Shown here piece after piece: positions 54,401 to 63,848 of a DNA stretch of 64,000 nt. Every line of letters starts with the position of its first letter. Position 1 is the first letter of the stretch. The position numbers were made by a program, and so were the translations under genes. The notes under the pieces were generated by a model that did no database searches, had not been told where the DNA came from, and was given only the letters and a program-made list of their open reading frames with translations. Source of the stretch: Bacteroidota bacterium. GTDB taxonomy: Bacteria > Bacteroidota > Bacteroidia > Chitinophagales > LD1. Where the stretch lies: the NCBI GenBank assembly GCA_016715625.1, contig JADJZU010000020.1, forward strand, positions 1 through 64,000, in the 5' to 3' direction.

Positions 54401-55616
54401 CCAGATTACGAAATATAATGCATATAACCATGAAGTTGAGAACCGTGATCCGTTGAACAACTTTTCTTCTGCGCTGTATAGCTATAACGGAAAATTACCG
54501 ATTGCGGTTGGAAACAATACACCTTATCACGAGTTTGGATTTGAAGGGTTTGAGGAATATAATCCTACAGACCTATACAGTGAATATTCCGGAGCTACAG
54601 GTAACTTGTCCTTTTCTACCCAACACGCATCAGTAGGCGATTGCAGCCAAACTTCTTTCAATACATACAAAAAGGTTGCCTTTACAATTTATGTAATCAA
54701 TGGTTCTTCCTATATCAGGTTTCATAATTTACAACCTACCCCTGATATGGTATGGTCGGGCATTAAACTACACTATGGATTGGGTTTATTTCGTGTTGGG
54801 CTTTCCAGTTCTATACCAAGCCCTACATCTTTCCCTTCACACACCTGTATTGATGCAACCCCCAACTCATTAATTTTTTCTAAAGCAGCAAGGCTAGGAT
54901 CTTTGACAGCTCCATTTACAGTGAATAGCAATTGCCCACCGCTTACCTCCGGAGGTAGCTTTTACCATGGTATTGCAGAGATACCCATCTGTCTGCCTGT
55001 TCCCGGAAACCCTAGCACAATATCGGGTACCTCGATTGTAAAAAATAGGTCACACACCGGTCTACGTGCCATGTCAGTGAATGGTATGCCTGTAAAATTT
55101 GATCAGGTGCATTTAGATTTAGAGACAGGAAAAAAATATCAGTTCTCATCATGGGTTAGCAGAGAAGCGATAATGCCGGTCTCTACTTATGAGCAAAACA
55201 ATGCAGACCCTTCGGATAATCTAAGAATAGAGTTGGTAGACAATAACAGCAATGTAATAGCCACCTTTTTCCCTAAGGGGCCTGTTATCGGTAGCTGGCA
55301 GAAGGTTGAGGGGGAATTTGCTGTAATTGACCCGGCTACCGATTATGTGTCTGTACGGGTATATTCAGGAAAAGTGAACGGTGTGGTTACCCCAATCTTG
55401 TTAGACGACATTAGGATATACCCGTACAAATCTAATATGATAAGTTATGTGTATGACAATAAGAACTATAGGCTAAAAGCAAAATTGGACAATAACAACT
55501 ATGCAACATTTTATTACTATGATGAGGCAGGAAAGTTGTTTTTGACAAAACAGGAAACGGAAAGGGGGATATACACGGTTCAAGAAAATAAAACTAACGT
55601 ACCCGAGCAAAATTAG
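48483..55616 (+). CDS. Giant exported protein with TcB/SpvB-like N-terminus
   Basis: 2377 residues, no frame break. Signal peptide residues 1-37 (FLLSYLLCFLIELLAPVSA). At 55-115: VNLFSGDFTYNIPLFELPG, INLAYNAGVNMDDEASWVG, LGWNLNPGVVNRNMRGVPDD, the same order of elements as TcB/SpvB (IPL...P...LsYnSg...lGvGWsL...ItR). Residues 170-460 are Gly/Ser-rich and beta-rich. About 2185-2310 resemble a jelly-roll carbohydrate-binding module (TGKKYQFSSWVS, then GSWQKVEGEF, ending LLDDIRIYP). The last 60 residues carry an RHS-like YD unit (FYYYDEAGKLFLTKQE). Overlaps the lipoprotein gene by 4 nt. I infer it forms part of a shell with the RHS protein downstream, as TcB does with TcC. Confidence 0.7.
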   Translation: MKLISNLRKGKTARIFLLSYLLCFLIELLAPVSAYALTSGPAQPEVASFEPSGTTDMVNLFSGDFTYNIPLFELPGPNGGYPINLAYNAGVNMDDEASWVGLGWNLNPGVVNRNMRGVPDDFDGDLIKTDLDVKKDWTLSMTNTVSPEIWAFDMGSIGLSFGHTIRYNSYRGFGFGQSAGVNFSGGGGNIQGGAGLGISFDSDEGAGVDFNGGISSGSSKKFSGSISAGIGVNSRVGLQSMSLSVSGNGPLKGVKTSTGKTIMSKLLTQSSNISFSSPAFTPDISMPMKGFNLALSFKIGGDIGGVFINFGGNVSYSQQELKYRTKKSRAFGYLHLQSSTGIEREDGLGTMVDVNREKDVVLSRFVPNLAAPHLTYDVFNVQGQGMQNMFRPYRNDIGASFDEYAKSVTAGGGLGGEIGGGLPVHFGVSGDINYSESESGKWVNNSDFNRPYMSNDANAGSNPGDYGDFEAVFFKATGEHTAEPVGRMQQMVGGSKPLKLNIDGPDRMSTRLSWAFSDKDDVDNNSVLGNDARKGIERKPRANNFIPLRNNELTGLQEFNVQFFNPASVGDHLTYADFEEYYGGNNAYIGQFNRTSRDGYSSAMPIDKHIGGISALNHEGMRYIYGIPAYNNVQIDANFSVVNTGDYCNQTISGIAAGQDILYYKHNATDQFKQETYTPPYAHSYLLTAIVGPDYVDVNGNGPSDDDFGYWVKFNYFKAHDNYKWRAPYKHNEANYIGGFRSDENDDKGVIMYGEKEIWYLASAETKTHLALFCLSKREDAMGAKGYATVDYNNPSNPPGAVSFKLDSIQLHSKDLFLNNIGNNTPTRSLQTVHLNYNYSLCQGAYNSSSGKLTLEKLYFTYDGSSRGALSPYTFNYGLVTAGNSSTQQNPGYNPIQYDRWGNYEYNADNCRKTVFPYVNQSDDPIDQENRIKYATAWNLTDIGLPTGSSIHVNYEQDDYAYVQDKTAMQMFKIAALGNGLLSPNKHIIYDQNSRQANNPENRRIFFKLEKPIPITGVNIQTELNKYLDESRQLYFKVYMPMKKETMYEYVSGYLDIEEININTECINSSNTAYDYAYVVVKRYEKKNGDPMPYHPITVASLMSLKQNLPQKAYRSSALESSNGSTDPKDMMMDFLKAVAASFESLGELFTGFYNGKTLSTSRWSDRIDLDNSYIRLNSYDKKKYGGGIRVASIEINDQWEDASGEPSSTYGTTYEYTTTEPGYAEPISSGVATFEPAIGGEENALRWAKKYPFNVSVTTQNTNFYQYPINETLYPAPSVGYSKVTVKSLNTSRKMKGITTDVGFNSSGVTVNQFYTAKDYPIYSEETKLRAVKDSKSLRYQKLIIPLPGVGQLAWDYFTASQGYVTELNDMHGKPRKTETYSITAQNKISDQPVSSVEYIYFDELVTAVDPGSENPKVKRRLLNEVPVLISDPDPNDLTKARIENKLVGVDYEMYTDQRNSSTKSGGGGLNFNVELLYIVPIVLPWPSVNTDFRQLRVAVTNKVIHRSGILKEIRARDGQSLVRTENKVFDPYTGGALLSTVTNNFDDDVWNYTIPAHIKYAGTGPAYKNLGQHFEVPAGDITKVDPQNNNGDGTDDFHYLLSSLSQEVLLKPGDVLKLEGTSYKAIVISVNASTALVEFFDNTNTPSTVNIGSTNKFKIVRSGWRNQLTVSAGKITALKDPTKDRIFETCQNTVSVQLPPANSSENCLLSINVGFMMDTIQAVAAHNSGAVFIPMNKFAEPNPGAVPVVATLINKGYIGVMVDNESNYITFQNLNGESCSFYFYTGWNAGKQVFNTQVNIGDLPSPLFPLSTCNPGYGYPVQYNGASLAGCRYEIVVYQSPYNCFCSMMDPFSVPQTFTEIYTDTMLKVEQVINTSATVLSEFWGNTFDEGRYSEPPVDIERNYKLNKANDFMNGRNGIWRPESNFIYFKQRDQQLNDMTRLSVDGTFTMAMFDWRKPYEKHCDPDWVNSNQITKYNAYNHEVENRDPLNNFSSALYSYNGKLPIAVGNNTPYHEFGFEGFEEYNPTDLYSEYSGATGNLSFSTQHASVGDCSQTSFNTYKKVAFTIYVINGSSYIRFHNLQPTPDMVWSGIKLHYGLGLFRVGLSSSIPSPTSFPSHTCIDATPNSLIFSKAARLGSLTAPFTVNSNCPPLTSGGSFYHGIAEIPICLPVPGNPSTISGTSIVKNRSHTGLRAMSVNGMPVKFDQVHLDLETGKKYQFSSWVSREAIMPVSTYEQNNADPSDNLRIELVDNNSNVIATFFPKGPVIGSWQKVEGEFAVIDPATDYVSVRVYSGKVNGVVTPILLDDIRIYPYKSNMISYVYDNKNYRLKAKLDNNNYATFYYYDEAGKLFLTKQETERGIYTVQENKTNVPEQN

Positions 55617-55628
55617 CGCATTACTCTT

Positions 55629-56327
55629 ATGAAGCACATCAAGCTAATCACGTTAATCGTTGTGTTTTTCACATCTGCCGGATTTAGATGGGCAGGTGGA
55701 AAGGAAATGTTTATTGCTGATGTAAACCATATGCAGGATTTACTCAATAACAGCACCGGATTATCTATGCGAGTTTCGGTAGGCAATATCAGTATTTCAG
55801 GTGCAGTGCCACAGGTTAGTGCAGAAGTCAAACGAAAAGGAACAGAAGTTTACTATAAACTAATGGGCAATGAATATCTTTTTACAAACAAACATACGGT
55901 AATGGTAGACCATAGTAAAAAGTTAATTGCATACAGTCCGGCTGATCCAGTGTATCGCAACTTGGTTTTTAGCATGCTTCCCTCGGTAGATAGTGTACTC
56001 AGATTTTTTGATTCCGTATCACTTAAAGGCAGTGCTAAAGGGGAGCACAGGTATATGATTTACAATAAAAGAAGCCCCATCAAATCTATTGAAGCGTTCT
56101 ATAATACGGAGATTGGTTTTTTTACCAAGTTCATTTATGAGTATGATGAAGAATATGGCGGAGACGCAGGCAAGATAGCTGTAATATATTCTGACATCAA
56201 TTTCAATACTAAATTCTCTAATTTAGAATTTAGTGTTTCGAGGTTTGTATCTGTTAAAGGAGACCAGATAATGGGCGTGGGGGCGTTGAGTAAATATAGT
56301 GTTACCAAAGTACCTATCCAAAACTAA
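55629..56327 (+). CDS. Secreted LolA-like protein between the two giants
   Basis: 232 residues. Signal peptide (IKLITLIVVFFTSAGFRWAG), then a fold with LolA/LolB-like order: VSAEVKRKGTEVYYKLMGNE, YLFTNKHTVMVDHSKKLIAY, and FTKFIYEYDEEYGG. LolA-like proteins carry lipids or lipoproteins through the periplasm; the match is in pattern only. It sits 12 nt after the first giant and 33 nt before the RHS gene, so it is part of the operon and probably acts as a periplasmic helper. Confidence 0.55.
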   Translation: MKHIKLITLIVVFFTSAGFRWAGGKEMFIADVNHMQDLLNNSTGLSMRVSVGNISISGAVPQVSAEVKRKGTEVYYKLMGNEYLFTNKHTVMVDHSKKLIAYSPADPVYRNLVFSMLPSVDSVLRFFDSVSLKGSAKGEHRYMIYNKRSPIKSIEAFYNTEIGFFTKFIYEYDEEYGGDAGKIAVIYSDINFNTKFSNLEFSVSRFVSVKGDQIMGVGALSKYSVTKVPIQN

Positions 56328-56360
56328 ATCCAGGATATTGAACCGATAAAACAATACCTT

Positions 56361-59300
56361 ATGCAAAAACTAAATTACCACTTCAAATGGAGCTGTATGG
56401 TAATATGGCTCATTCTTGTGTTACAATATTCTGCATATGGCAAAGAGTCACAATCAAGTGACTTTATAAATAATTACAATCAGCCTGCTACCGGTCTTTC
56501 ATACGCTCAAATGATATCAACGGGAAACATCCCTTCTCTTTCGACTATTCCGGCTCAGCACTTCAGTAGTATTGTCTCAAACAACTTACTCTATTCAGTT
56601 CAAGACATGAGACAGGTAATCAGTTTAGACTATGTAAGAAATAACAGGTCGGACGTAGGTTCATCCTGGCAACTGAAGATTGATTATAAGTTGATAGACA
56701 AGAGTCAAAGCCCTTATGTTGAGGAATACAGAGAGTTAACTATATCAGACAAAAATTACAAGGATGTAGCGGTACACTCATTTTTATCTAGTGATTGGGC
56801 AATTGAGATAACAAATATTCAGCAGCAGTTTCCTACCACCCTATCAGCTGCTATTAAAAATGATATCAGACTAAATGCAAAAACAGAAATTTCCTACTAC
56901 AAAAATATTGGAGTCTATAATATCTCCGGTTTTAATTTGCAGGCTATCGGTAATGATGCTGAGTTGGAGTTTACGTGGAATAGCGATCAAGAAACAGATG
57001 AGTATGAACTAGAGTATTTGTTTATAGATGAATTAGATCGCAGCTCTACTAGCATATTTAACTCGGCATCAAATAATCCCGGAAACCTTACTGGTAATTG
57101 GTTAGCTTTTGACCATGCGTATTTAGATGCTTTAGTTACGCCCGGTTTGCATTACAAAGAGCCCGTAAATGTAGTATTGCCAACAAATCGTTATCGCATT
57201 CACAGCACATATCCGGAAGGTGTGCTCTATTGTAGGGTGAGGGCAGTCAGTCGTTTATTTGACAATACAGAAGCCATCAACTTTGGGCCATGGAGCTATT
57301 ACTACTACGAGCTAAACAATAGTTTTGAATCAACTAAAGTATGGACAAGTGCTATTACCTATGCGGAAGAAGGGAAACACAAAGAGATAGTTACATATTA
57401 TGATGGCGCATCTAATCCCCGCCAAACCATCACTCACCTTTCAGATGGCTCTAACAGTCCGGACCATAACCTTACTGTAATTGCAGAATCAAAATATGAT
57501 TATGAGGGGAAGGCCGTACTACAAGTGTTACCGGCAGTTATCAATAGCCATGCTATGAGTTATCAAAATTCCTTTAATGGTAGCTATACAAAAAATATGT
57601 ACGACAAACTGAATCATGCTCCTAGCGATCCGCTTCCACTTACCTCGGGAGCCGGGCTGTATTATTCGCCCGGTGTGCTGAATCAGTTTACCGGTAGTAT
57701 GTATGCCAACATGATGAAGTATTTGCCGGATGCGGGCGGTTATGCTTACAATCGCACAGAATACAAAGGGGATGGTACCGGCAGGATTTCTGCTACCGGA
57801 GGGGCGGGGGCTACACACCAGATAGGCAATGGACATGATACCCGTTATTACTACACGCAAGCGAATGCCACTGAATTGCACCGTTTATTTGGCTCTAATG
57901 TGGGGGCAGCATCACATTACAAGAAAAATTATACGGTAGACCCGAACGGTCAGGTCAATGTTACCTACTTAGATCAGGAGAGCCGTACGATAGCCACAGC
58001 GCTTAGTGGCGAAGCTCCGCCAAATCTAGAGAGCATTAACAATACAGCCCCCATTACTATGGTAGCTGATTTGATGATGAACAATACGCTCGATATTGAC
58101 GATAAGCAAAGTAAACTGGCGTATGTATTTTATAACTCTGTCCCCAACACTACCTACCACTTCAAGTATGACCTCACAGGGTCTAAAACCAGTCTATTCC
58201 CTACCATTTGCCGCACATGCTCTTACAAAGTGACCATTGATGTTACAGATGATTTAGGAAACCGGCAAACCATAAGCAATTTGCAGACACCGGTAGTCAA
58301 CTCATCTACAGATCCGGGCTTATTTACAGCCAATATGCCGCCAGCTGCCGCCACCTGCACTCTGGGCGCAGATCAGGTGGTAGAGTTTGATGTAGTGTTG
58401 CCTGCCACAGGTGAATACAAAGTATCTAAACTGCTCACACTGGCCGATGGAGAGATAAGTAACTATTGGGCATGGGTAGTAGAAAATTATGGAGATATGC
58501 CGGATTTAAATGATTTAGAAGCGGCCTATCAAACCAGTATAGATTCGGCTGTTTGTGATCTTACCTGCACAGGAGCATTTAAAAGCGCATGTGAACAAAA
58601 GTTAGAAAATGAAGTAACGAACTGGACTTCATTGACACAACAACAACGGGAAGAACTTTTGGCAGAGTGTATTGATTCGCTCTGCAATGAAATGATAGAT
58701 GAGGCATTTAACGAAAGCAGTGCCATGGAATGCTCCAGCATACTCCACCAAATGATTAACAGCATTATGCCTGATATAGACGGGCAGCTAGATTATGAAT
58801 GGTATAATGCTTCCTGGTTTTCGGGCTTGACTTACCCTTTAGTGCTTCAAAACCCGCAAGATGCCACCGATCAGGTAACTCTTAGTGGGGTAAATGATTT
58901 TAAAAATGCGGAGATAATGAAGTTTTGGGTGGCTGAATTGTTGGTAGTGCACCACAGAGAATATTGTCACTACTTGGCCTGCACCACCAGAATAGAGGTA
59001 GATGTATTTGAAGCCAAGCTAATGGCCTGCCAAACCAAGGCAGAGGCAATAGCACTTGGCTTCTGGAATATTGTTACCGCAGCCGCTGCAGGAGACCTCG
59101 AAGCTGATCCTGTTTTTAACACTGGTGGATATGCCTTTGGACAAAAGGGCAACATGTTTTCTGCTATGAGCAATTTTAAATGTGGCAGCACCACAATCCA
59201 ACAATATTTTCAATACTCCGGTGCTTGGTGCAATTCACAACAGCAGCCACAACAGTCTAATGCTGATATGTTTTATGCCGGATTGATCCTACCGGCTGAT

Positions 59301-62300
59301 GCCGAAGAAATAGACAACCGCCACTGGCAACTGATGAAAAGCAGCTACTTAGAGCTGCGAAATCAAATGATTGATGCCGTAGAACAAACCACATGCCCAT
59401 TTCAAACCGATGAGCATGTTATAGTAAAACCCAAGACAACCAATTTGCCTACAGATGCTAATTCGCAGGCAGCCTTTGAGCAGGAGTTTAACCAAACCTA
59501 CGGGCAGAGCAACTGCGATGCTATAGTAGGGGCCTGGCGTGATGTGATGATAAACGAATGTGATGTAAACGGAAACTATTTTGACCAATACATAGCACCT
59601 TATTTATCGCATTATTGCAACACACACACAGGGCCTGCCAACCCGATGGGTTTTATGTTTGATGAACACCTGACCACTGACCCCGACCTGCTGGCAGTAG
59701 CCGCAGCATTAGACAATCATCTGCCTGATGATTACTGCACCCCTACACTGAACGCCAACTGCTGTTTATATAAGATAAGCAGACCCAACCCCTACGCCTA
59801 TACCTTTAGCGAAACCTATGCGTATCCCGGCAGCACATTTGAAGCGCACGAGATAACCGGATACACCGAGGAAATAGAACATTGCGTTACTCAGCAATAC
59901 CCATGCATTTTTGAACTGATTAACTTTCTAAAATCGCAAACAACGTTTTACGATGCCGATAACCACTTTGCTACCTTTAGCAGCACACAACTGCCGGCAA
60001 GCGTAGTTGCCTGCTTTGGAGATGGAACAGAAGTATATGTAAGCGACTCCGCCAATATTCACCACATTTGGATAAAACTAAACAATGACAAGGTCTTGTC
60101 GTTTCTGTTGCTGAAACCTAAGTGTAACCGGTTTACTGCCAATGATCCATGCAACTATACATGGGAGATGGCTGCAGATATTGATTTGATTACGAACAAT
60201 ATTTATACACCTGTTCCATATTCTCTTCCCCAGACTGTAACCGGCCAAACACTCTATTTCCCCACAGATGCCGCTATATGCGACCATCACTACACAGGCA
60301 TAGGCGTTCAGTATCAGGAGCCCGACAACACAAAAATTTTTACCGGATACCTGTTTTCGGCCTGTATTGATATCAGCAACTCCAACAATGTGATATGCAG
60401 CGAAGATTGTATAGATGAGTATGGGGTAGAAATTTGCGAAAACATGGCCGTGGGCTATACCCAAGAGGTAGGTATACAAGTTGACATGACTAACTACTAT
60501 GAAAACTGTATTGCCCAACTGATAGAAATGGCCAACCAATATGCCTACGAGGATTACGAAGAGCAATACAAAAATCTGAGCGAAGAACTTTTTTTGAATC
60601 TTGAAACCTGCTTTACTTCTCCCTTTGACGAGGATTTTACCATGACTTATCCCTTCAAAGAATATCACTATACACTTTACTACTACGACCAATCGGGCAA
60701 TTTGGTGCAAACTGTGCCGCCTGAAGGAGTATATCCGCTTGGCAGCAGTGATTTTGTAAATGGCGAATGGATAGATGACGGAAACCACGAGCCGCAACAC
60801 AAACTGATAACCCGCTACAAGCAAAACAGCCTGAACTTAGCCATACAGGAAACTACCCCTGATGCGGGCACCACTTACAAGTATTACGACAGCAAAGGGC
60901 AACTGAAAATAAGCCAAAGCGCCAGACAGGTGACTGGTCACAAATACAGTTTTACGTATTATGACGAGCAAGGCAGAATCACATCTACCGGACAGGTAGA
61001 GGCTACCCAAAACGTAAACGTAACCCGTCAGATGCTGGACCCTGAAACATTCATGAACAATTTTCAGCCAATGACCTATCCGCAGTTCATGGATAAAATA
61101 ACCGATTTGCAATTGACCACCTATGATTTTTCACCTGTATCAGATAATGCCAATGTGCGTGGTAGAGTAGCCGTGTCGGTAAGAGCAGAAAGTCTATCAC
61201 AGGTGTTAAACGGAATATACAACGGTCAAGTACCTGGCTTCAGCTATATGGCTTATTTGTATGATATTCATGGCAACGTAAAAATCTTAGGCTCGCATAT
61301 AGCTATGGGCGATGGCATGCCGCGAATGTTACACTACAAATATGACCTCATCAGCGGCAAAGTAAACTACGTGCGCTTTGCTGACGATAACGACCATACA
61401 GAGTTTTTGCACCGCTACACCTACGATGCCGATAACCGCCTAAAGACCGTAGAAACCAGCCGAACAGGTATCGTGTGGCAAACGGAAGCCACCTACCGCT
61501 ATTGGCCACATGGCCCGTTGGCACGCGTAGTGCTGGGGCAAGATGCTGTGCAGGGGCTAGACTATTACACCCTTCAGGGGTGGCTGCGCGGCATCAATGC
61601 CATCAGCGGCACCGACCCGGGCCAGGATGCCAGCGATGTAACGGGCGGAAACCCCCATACCGCCAAAGATGAATTTGCGCTATCGCTCGGCTACTACCAA
61701 GGCGACTATACACCGGTGTCTGCATCGCTGCAGGTGCCGTTTGCTACTGCCAACGATTGGAACACACTAAAAGCCGACATGGTAAACACGGGCAATAATC
61801 CCGGGCTTTTTAACGGCAACATCAGCTTTATGGCGGTAAACATAGCCCCCAACTACAAAACCATGGTGCCCGGCTATAACCAACCGGAACACCCATTTAT
61901 AAATGGGGGTGGTTCTATCAATGCCACCGTTTATAAATACGACCAGCTCAACCGCATTAAACAGGGGGTTGCCTTTGATAACGGCACCGGCCTTGCCAAA
62001 ACCAACACCAGCGCCTTTTTAGAGCAGTTCAGCTACGATGCCAACGGCAACATCCTCAGCCTGTACAGACGCTCGCGCGCAGCCGACATGGATAACCTTA
62101 CCTACAAATACTACACCGATGTTAACGGGCGCACCATACGAAACAACCAACTGCAGCACGTAAACGAAACAGTAGCCCCCACCGTGATGGACAACGATAT
62201 AGACCACCAAGGCACCATGTATATCAATGCCCAAAATGGCGACATAGACGGCAACTACCACTACGACCGCTCGGGCAACCTCATCAAAGACAAAACCGAA

Positions 62301-63839
62301 CAGATAGACCAGATAACCTGGGACATATACGGCAAAATAAAAACCATTACGCGCACTGCAGGCTCCACAAAGCCCGACCTCGAATTTTTTTACGATGCCA
62401 TGGGCCAGCGGGTAACAAAGATTGAGAAAGTAAAAGATGCAGGAGGCAACCTGGAGCCCGAAACCCTGTGGCAATATACCAACTACTACCGCGATGCCAC
62501 CGGCAATGTAATGTGCATAAACCAAAGCACCGGCCTGCAAAACTTTAGTTCCAGCTACCCCATCTATGGCAGCAGCAGAATAGGAGTATATAACCACCGC
62601 CAGCCGCAGCCACATCTGCTGGCAGGCACCACCGATGCCCTGGGCGATGACCACCGCCTGATGGGCCTCCGCAGCTATGAGTTAACCAACCACCTGGGCA
62701 ATGTGATGGTAACGGTCAGCGACAAAAAGAAAGGCATTGATAACGGGCGATATCTTCTGTTAAACGGTCAGTGGCTGTATTCGCCATTCCCCGATGGCAA
62801 GGCAGAATACTACCAAGCCGATGTAACCTCCGCTAATGATTATTATTCGTTTGGTATGCTGATGCCCGGCAGAAGCTATAACAGCGCGGAGTATAGGTAT
62901 GGGTTCAATGGTAAAGAAAAAGACGATGAGGTAAAAGGCAGTGGTGCACAGTATGATTATGGTTTCCGTATCTACGAGCCGAGGCTAGGGAAGTTTTTGA
63001 GTGTAGACCCGTTACAAAAGAAGTTCCCTTTCTACTCGCCATATCATTTTGCAGGAAACTCACCTATAGCTAATGTAGATTTAGACGGTAGGGAGCCAAA
63101 TTGGTTCATGATTCCAATATATTGGGAGCTAGCAAAAGCAAAAATTAAAAAATGGATAAATGATTCTGGAGATGAATTATCCGGTGGAATTAATGAGTAT
63201 GCAAGAGGGGCAAATGGTGGATATAGTGATGAGCATTTGCCAGACCAAGTGAATACGATGAGAAATACTTATCATCAAGTGCACGGAGCTGCCGTTGTGG
63301 CTGATAATTTAATAACTAAGCCTGGTGAATTTGCTGCGGAATCCGCGGGGTCTATTCCTGGTGTAGACGTTGTCTCTGATCCTTTACTAGCTACGTATTT
63401 TGGAGCTAAAGGAGATTATGCCTCAGCTTCTGCCTATACGGCTGCTGCTGCATTTCCATTTGTTAGCGGATTTGTATTGAAAAATGCTGGCAAAGGTCTT
63501 CAATATGCCTTAAAAGCGACCGATCTTGATTTAAGAGGTTCAACAGTAGTATTTAGAGATGCGCTGGAGGCTGCTTTTGAAAAAACTGGGGTAAAGAAAA
63601 GTGAATTTGAAATTACAAAATGGGCAAAAAATAAAGAGGGAAAATCTGTTCCTGTCGAGTATCGGGCAAAAGGCGGTGCCGAGGTTAGCATTGACGCTGC
63701 TCATGATTGGAGCAATGGACCTTCGGGTCCTGATGCCCCCCATATAGGGTGGCAAACAGGCGGCAAAGGAAAAAACCAACAATCCGGGCATATTATATTA
63801 GATGACGTACCTGCTAATCGAAGTACAAAAAAGGAGTAA
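56361..63839 (+). CDS. Giant RHS-repeat polymorphic toxin, Sec-exported
   Basis: 2492 residues. Signal peptide about 1-30 (MVIWLILVLQYSAYGKES). Residues 330-390 resemble the Bacteroidota RHS N-domain (TYYDGASNPRQTITHLSDG, KYDYEGKAVLQVLP). About 725-1355 is a Cys-rich insert with some 30 cysteines, so the protein must fold outside the cytoplasm. RHS YD-repeats follow from about 1420 (YYYDQSGNLVQTVPPEGVYP, YDADNRLKTVETSRTG). The core ends with YRYGFNGKEKDDEVKGSG, YDYGFRIYEPRLGKFLSVDP, then GNSPIANVDLDG at 2232-2243. The last 249 residues are a variable toxin tip. DNA is GC-rich in the core (61.4-63.0 kb) and AT-rich in the tip. By analogy with RHS and TcC proteins the shell encloses the toxin; delivery route unknown. 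Confidence 0.85.
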   Translation: MQKLNYHFKWSCMVIWLILVLQYSAYGKESQSSDFINNYNQPATGLSYAQMISTGNIPSLSTIPAQHFSSIVSNNLLYSVQDMRQVISLDYVRNNRSDVGSSWQLKIDYKLIDKSQSPYVEEYRELTISDKNYKDVAVHSFLSSDWAIEITNIQQQFPTTLSAAIKNDIRLNAKTEISYYKNIGVYNISGFNLQAIGNDAELEFTWNSDQETDEYELEYLFIDELDRSSTSIFNSASNNPGNLTGNWLAFDHAYLDALVTPGLHYKEPVNVVLPTNRYRIHSTYPEGVLYCRVRAVSRLFDNTEAINFGPWSYYYYELNNSFESTKVWTSAITYAEEGKHKEIVTYYDGASNPRQTITHLSDGSNSPDHNLTVIAESKYDYEGKAVLQVLPAVINSHAMSYQNSFNGSYTKNMYDKLNHAPSDPLPLTSGAGLYYSPGVLNQFTGSMYANMMKYLPDAGGYAYNRTEYKGDGTGRISATGGAGATHQIGNGHDTRYYYTQANATELHRLFGSNVGAASHYKKNYTVDPNGQVNVTYLDQESRTIATALSGEAPPNLESINNTAPITMVADLMMNNTLDIDDKQSKLAYVFYNSVPNTTYHFKYDLTGSKTSLFPTICRTCSYKVTIDVTDDLGNRQTISNLQTPVVNSSTDPGLFTANMPPAAATCTLGADQVVEFDVVLPATGEYKVSKLLTLADGEISNYWAWVVENYGDMPDLNDLEAAYQTSIDSAVCDLTCTGAFKSACEQKLENEVTNWTSLTQQQREELLAECIDSLCNEMIDEAFNESSAMECSSILHQMINSIMPDIDGQLDYEWYNASWFSGLTYPLVLQNPQDATDQVTLSGVNDFKNAEIMKFWVAELLVVHHREYCHYLACTTRIEVDVFEAKLMACQTKAEAIALGFWNIVTAAAAGDLEADPVFNTGGYAFGQKGNMFSAMSNFKCGSTTIQQYFQYSGAWCNSQQQPQQSNADMFYAGLILPADAEEIDNRHWQLMKSSYLELRNQMIDAVEQTTCPFQTDEHVIVKPKTTNLPTDANSQAAFEQEFNQTYGQSNCDAIVGAWRDVMINECDVNGNYFDQYIAPYLSHYCNTHTGPANPMGFMFDEHLTTDPDLLAVAAALDNHLPDDYCTPTLNANCCLYKISRPNPYAYTFSETYAYPGSTFEAHEITGYTEEIEHCVTQQYPCIFELINFLKSQTTFYDADNHFATFSSTQLPASVVACFGDGTEVYVSDSANIHHIWIKLNNDKVLSFLLLKPKCNRFTANDPCNYTWEMAADIDLITNNIYTPVPYSLPQTVTGQTLYFPTDAAICDHHYTGIGVQYQEPDNTKIFTGYLFSACIDISNSNNVICSEDCIDEYGVEICENMAVGYTQEVGIQVDMTNYYENCIAQLIEMANQYAYEDYEEQYKNLSEELFLNLETCFTSPFDEDFTMTYPFKEYHYTLYYYDQSGNLVQTVPPEGVYPLGSSDFVNGEWIDDGNHEPQHKLITRYKQNSLNLAIQETTPDAGTTYKYYDSKGQLKISQSARQVTGHKYSFTYYDEQGRITSTGQVEATQNVNVTRQMLDPETFMNNFQPMTYPQFMDKITDLQLTTYDFSPVSDNANVRGRVAVSVRAESLSQVLNGIYNGQVPGFSYMAYLYDIHGNVKILGSHIAMGDGMPRMLHYKYDLISGKVNYVRFADDNDHTEFLHRYTYDADNRLKTVETSRTGIVWQTEATYRYWPHGPLARVVLGQDAVQGLDYYTLQGWLRGINAISGTDPGQDASDVTGGNPHTAKDEFALSLGYYQGDYTPVSASLQVPFATANDWNTLKADMVNTGNNPGLFNGNISFMAVNIAPNYKTMVPGYNQPEHPFINGGGSINATVYKYDQLNRIKQGVAFDNGTGLAKTNTSAFLEQFSYDANGNILSLYRRSRAADMDNLTYKYYTDVNGRTIRNNQLQHVNETVAPTVMDNDIDHQGTMYINAQNGDIDGNYHYDRSGNLIKDKTEQIDQITWDIYGKIKTITRTAGSTKPDLEFFYDAMGQRVTKIEKVKDAGGNLEPETLWQYTNYYRDATGNVMCINQSTGLQNFSSSYPIYGSSRIGVYNHRQPQPHLLAGTTDALGDDHRLMGLRSYELTNHLGNVMVTVSDKKKGIDNGRYLLLNGQWLYSPFPDGKAEYYQADVTSANDYYSFGMLMPGRSYNSAEYRYGFNGKEKDDEVKGSGAQYDYGFRIYEPRLGKFLSVDPLQKKFPFYSPYHFAGNSPIANVDLDGREPNWFMIPIYWELAKAKIKKWINDSGDELSGGINEYARGANGGYSDEHLPDQVNTMRNTYHQVHGAAVVADNLITKPGEFAAESAGSIPGVDVVSDPLLATYFGAKGDYASASAYTAAAAFPFVSGFVLKNAGKGLQYALKATDLDLRGSTVVFRDALEAAFEKTGVKKSEFEITKWAKNKEGKSVPVEYRAKGGAEVSIDAAHDWSNGPSGPDAPHIGWQTGGKGKNQQSGHIILDDVPANRSTKKE
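63087..63839 (+). other. Variable C-terminal toxin tip of the RHS protein
   Basis: Encodes residues 2243-2492 after the core. First a spacer with hydrophobic helices (AYTAAAAFPFVSGFVLKNAG), of the kind found before RHS toxins. The terminal domain has GAEVSIDAAHDW, then GPDAPHIGWQTGGKG and SGHIILDDVPANRS. His-containing motifs of this order resemble polymorphic toxin type 47, a predicted RNase (from memory). The drop in GC at the core/tip border fits tip exchange. The cleavage-site motif here is D-L-D-G in place of the usual DPxG. Confidence 0.55.
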
Positions 63840-63848
63840 TTTAGAGCT

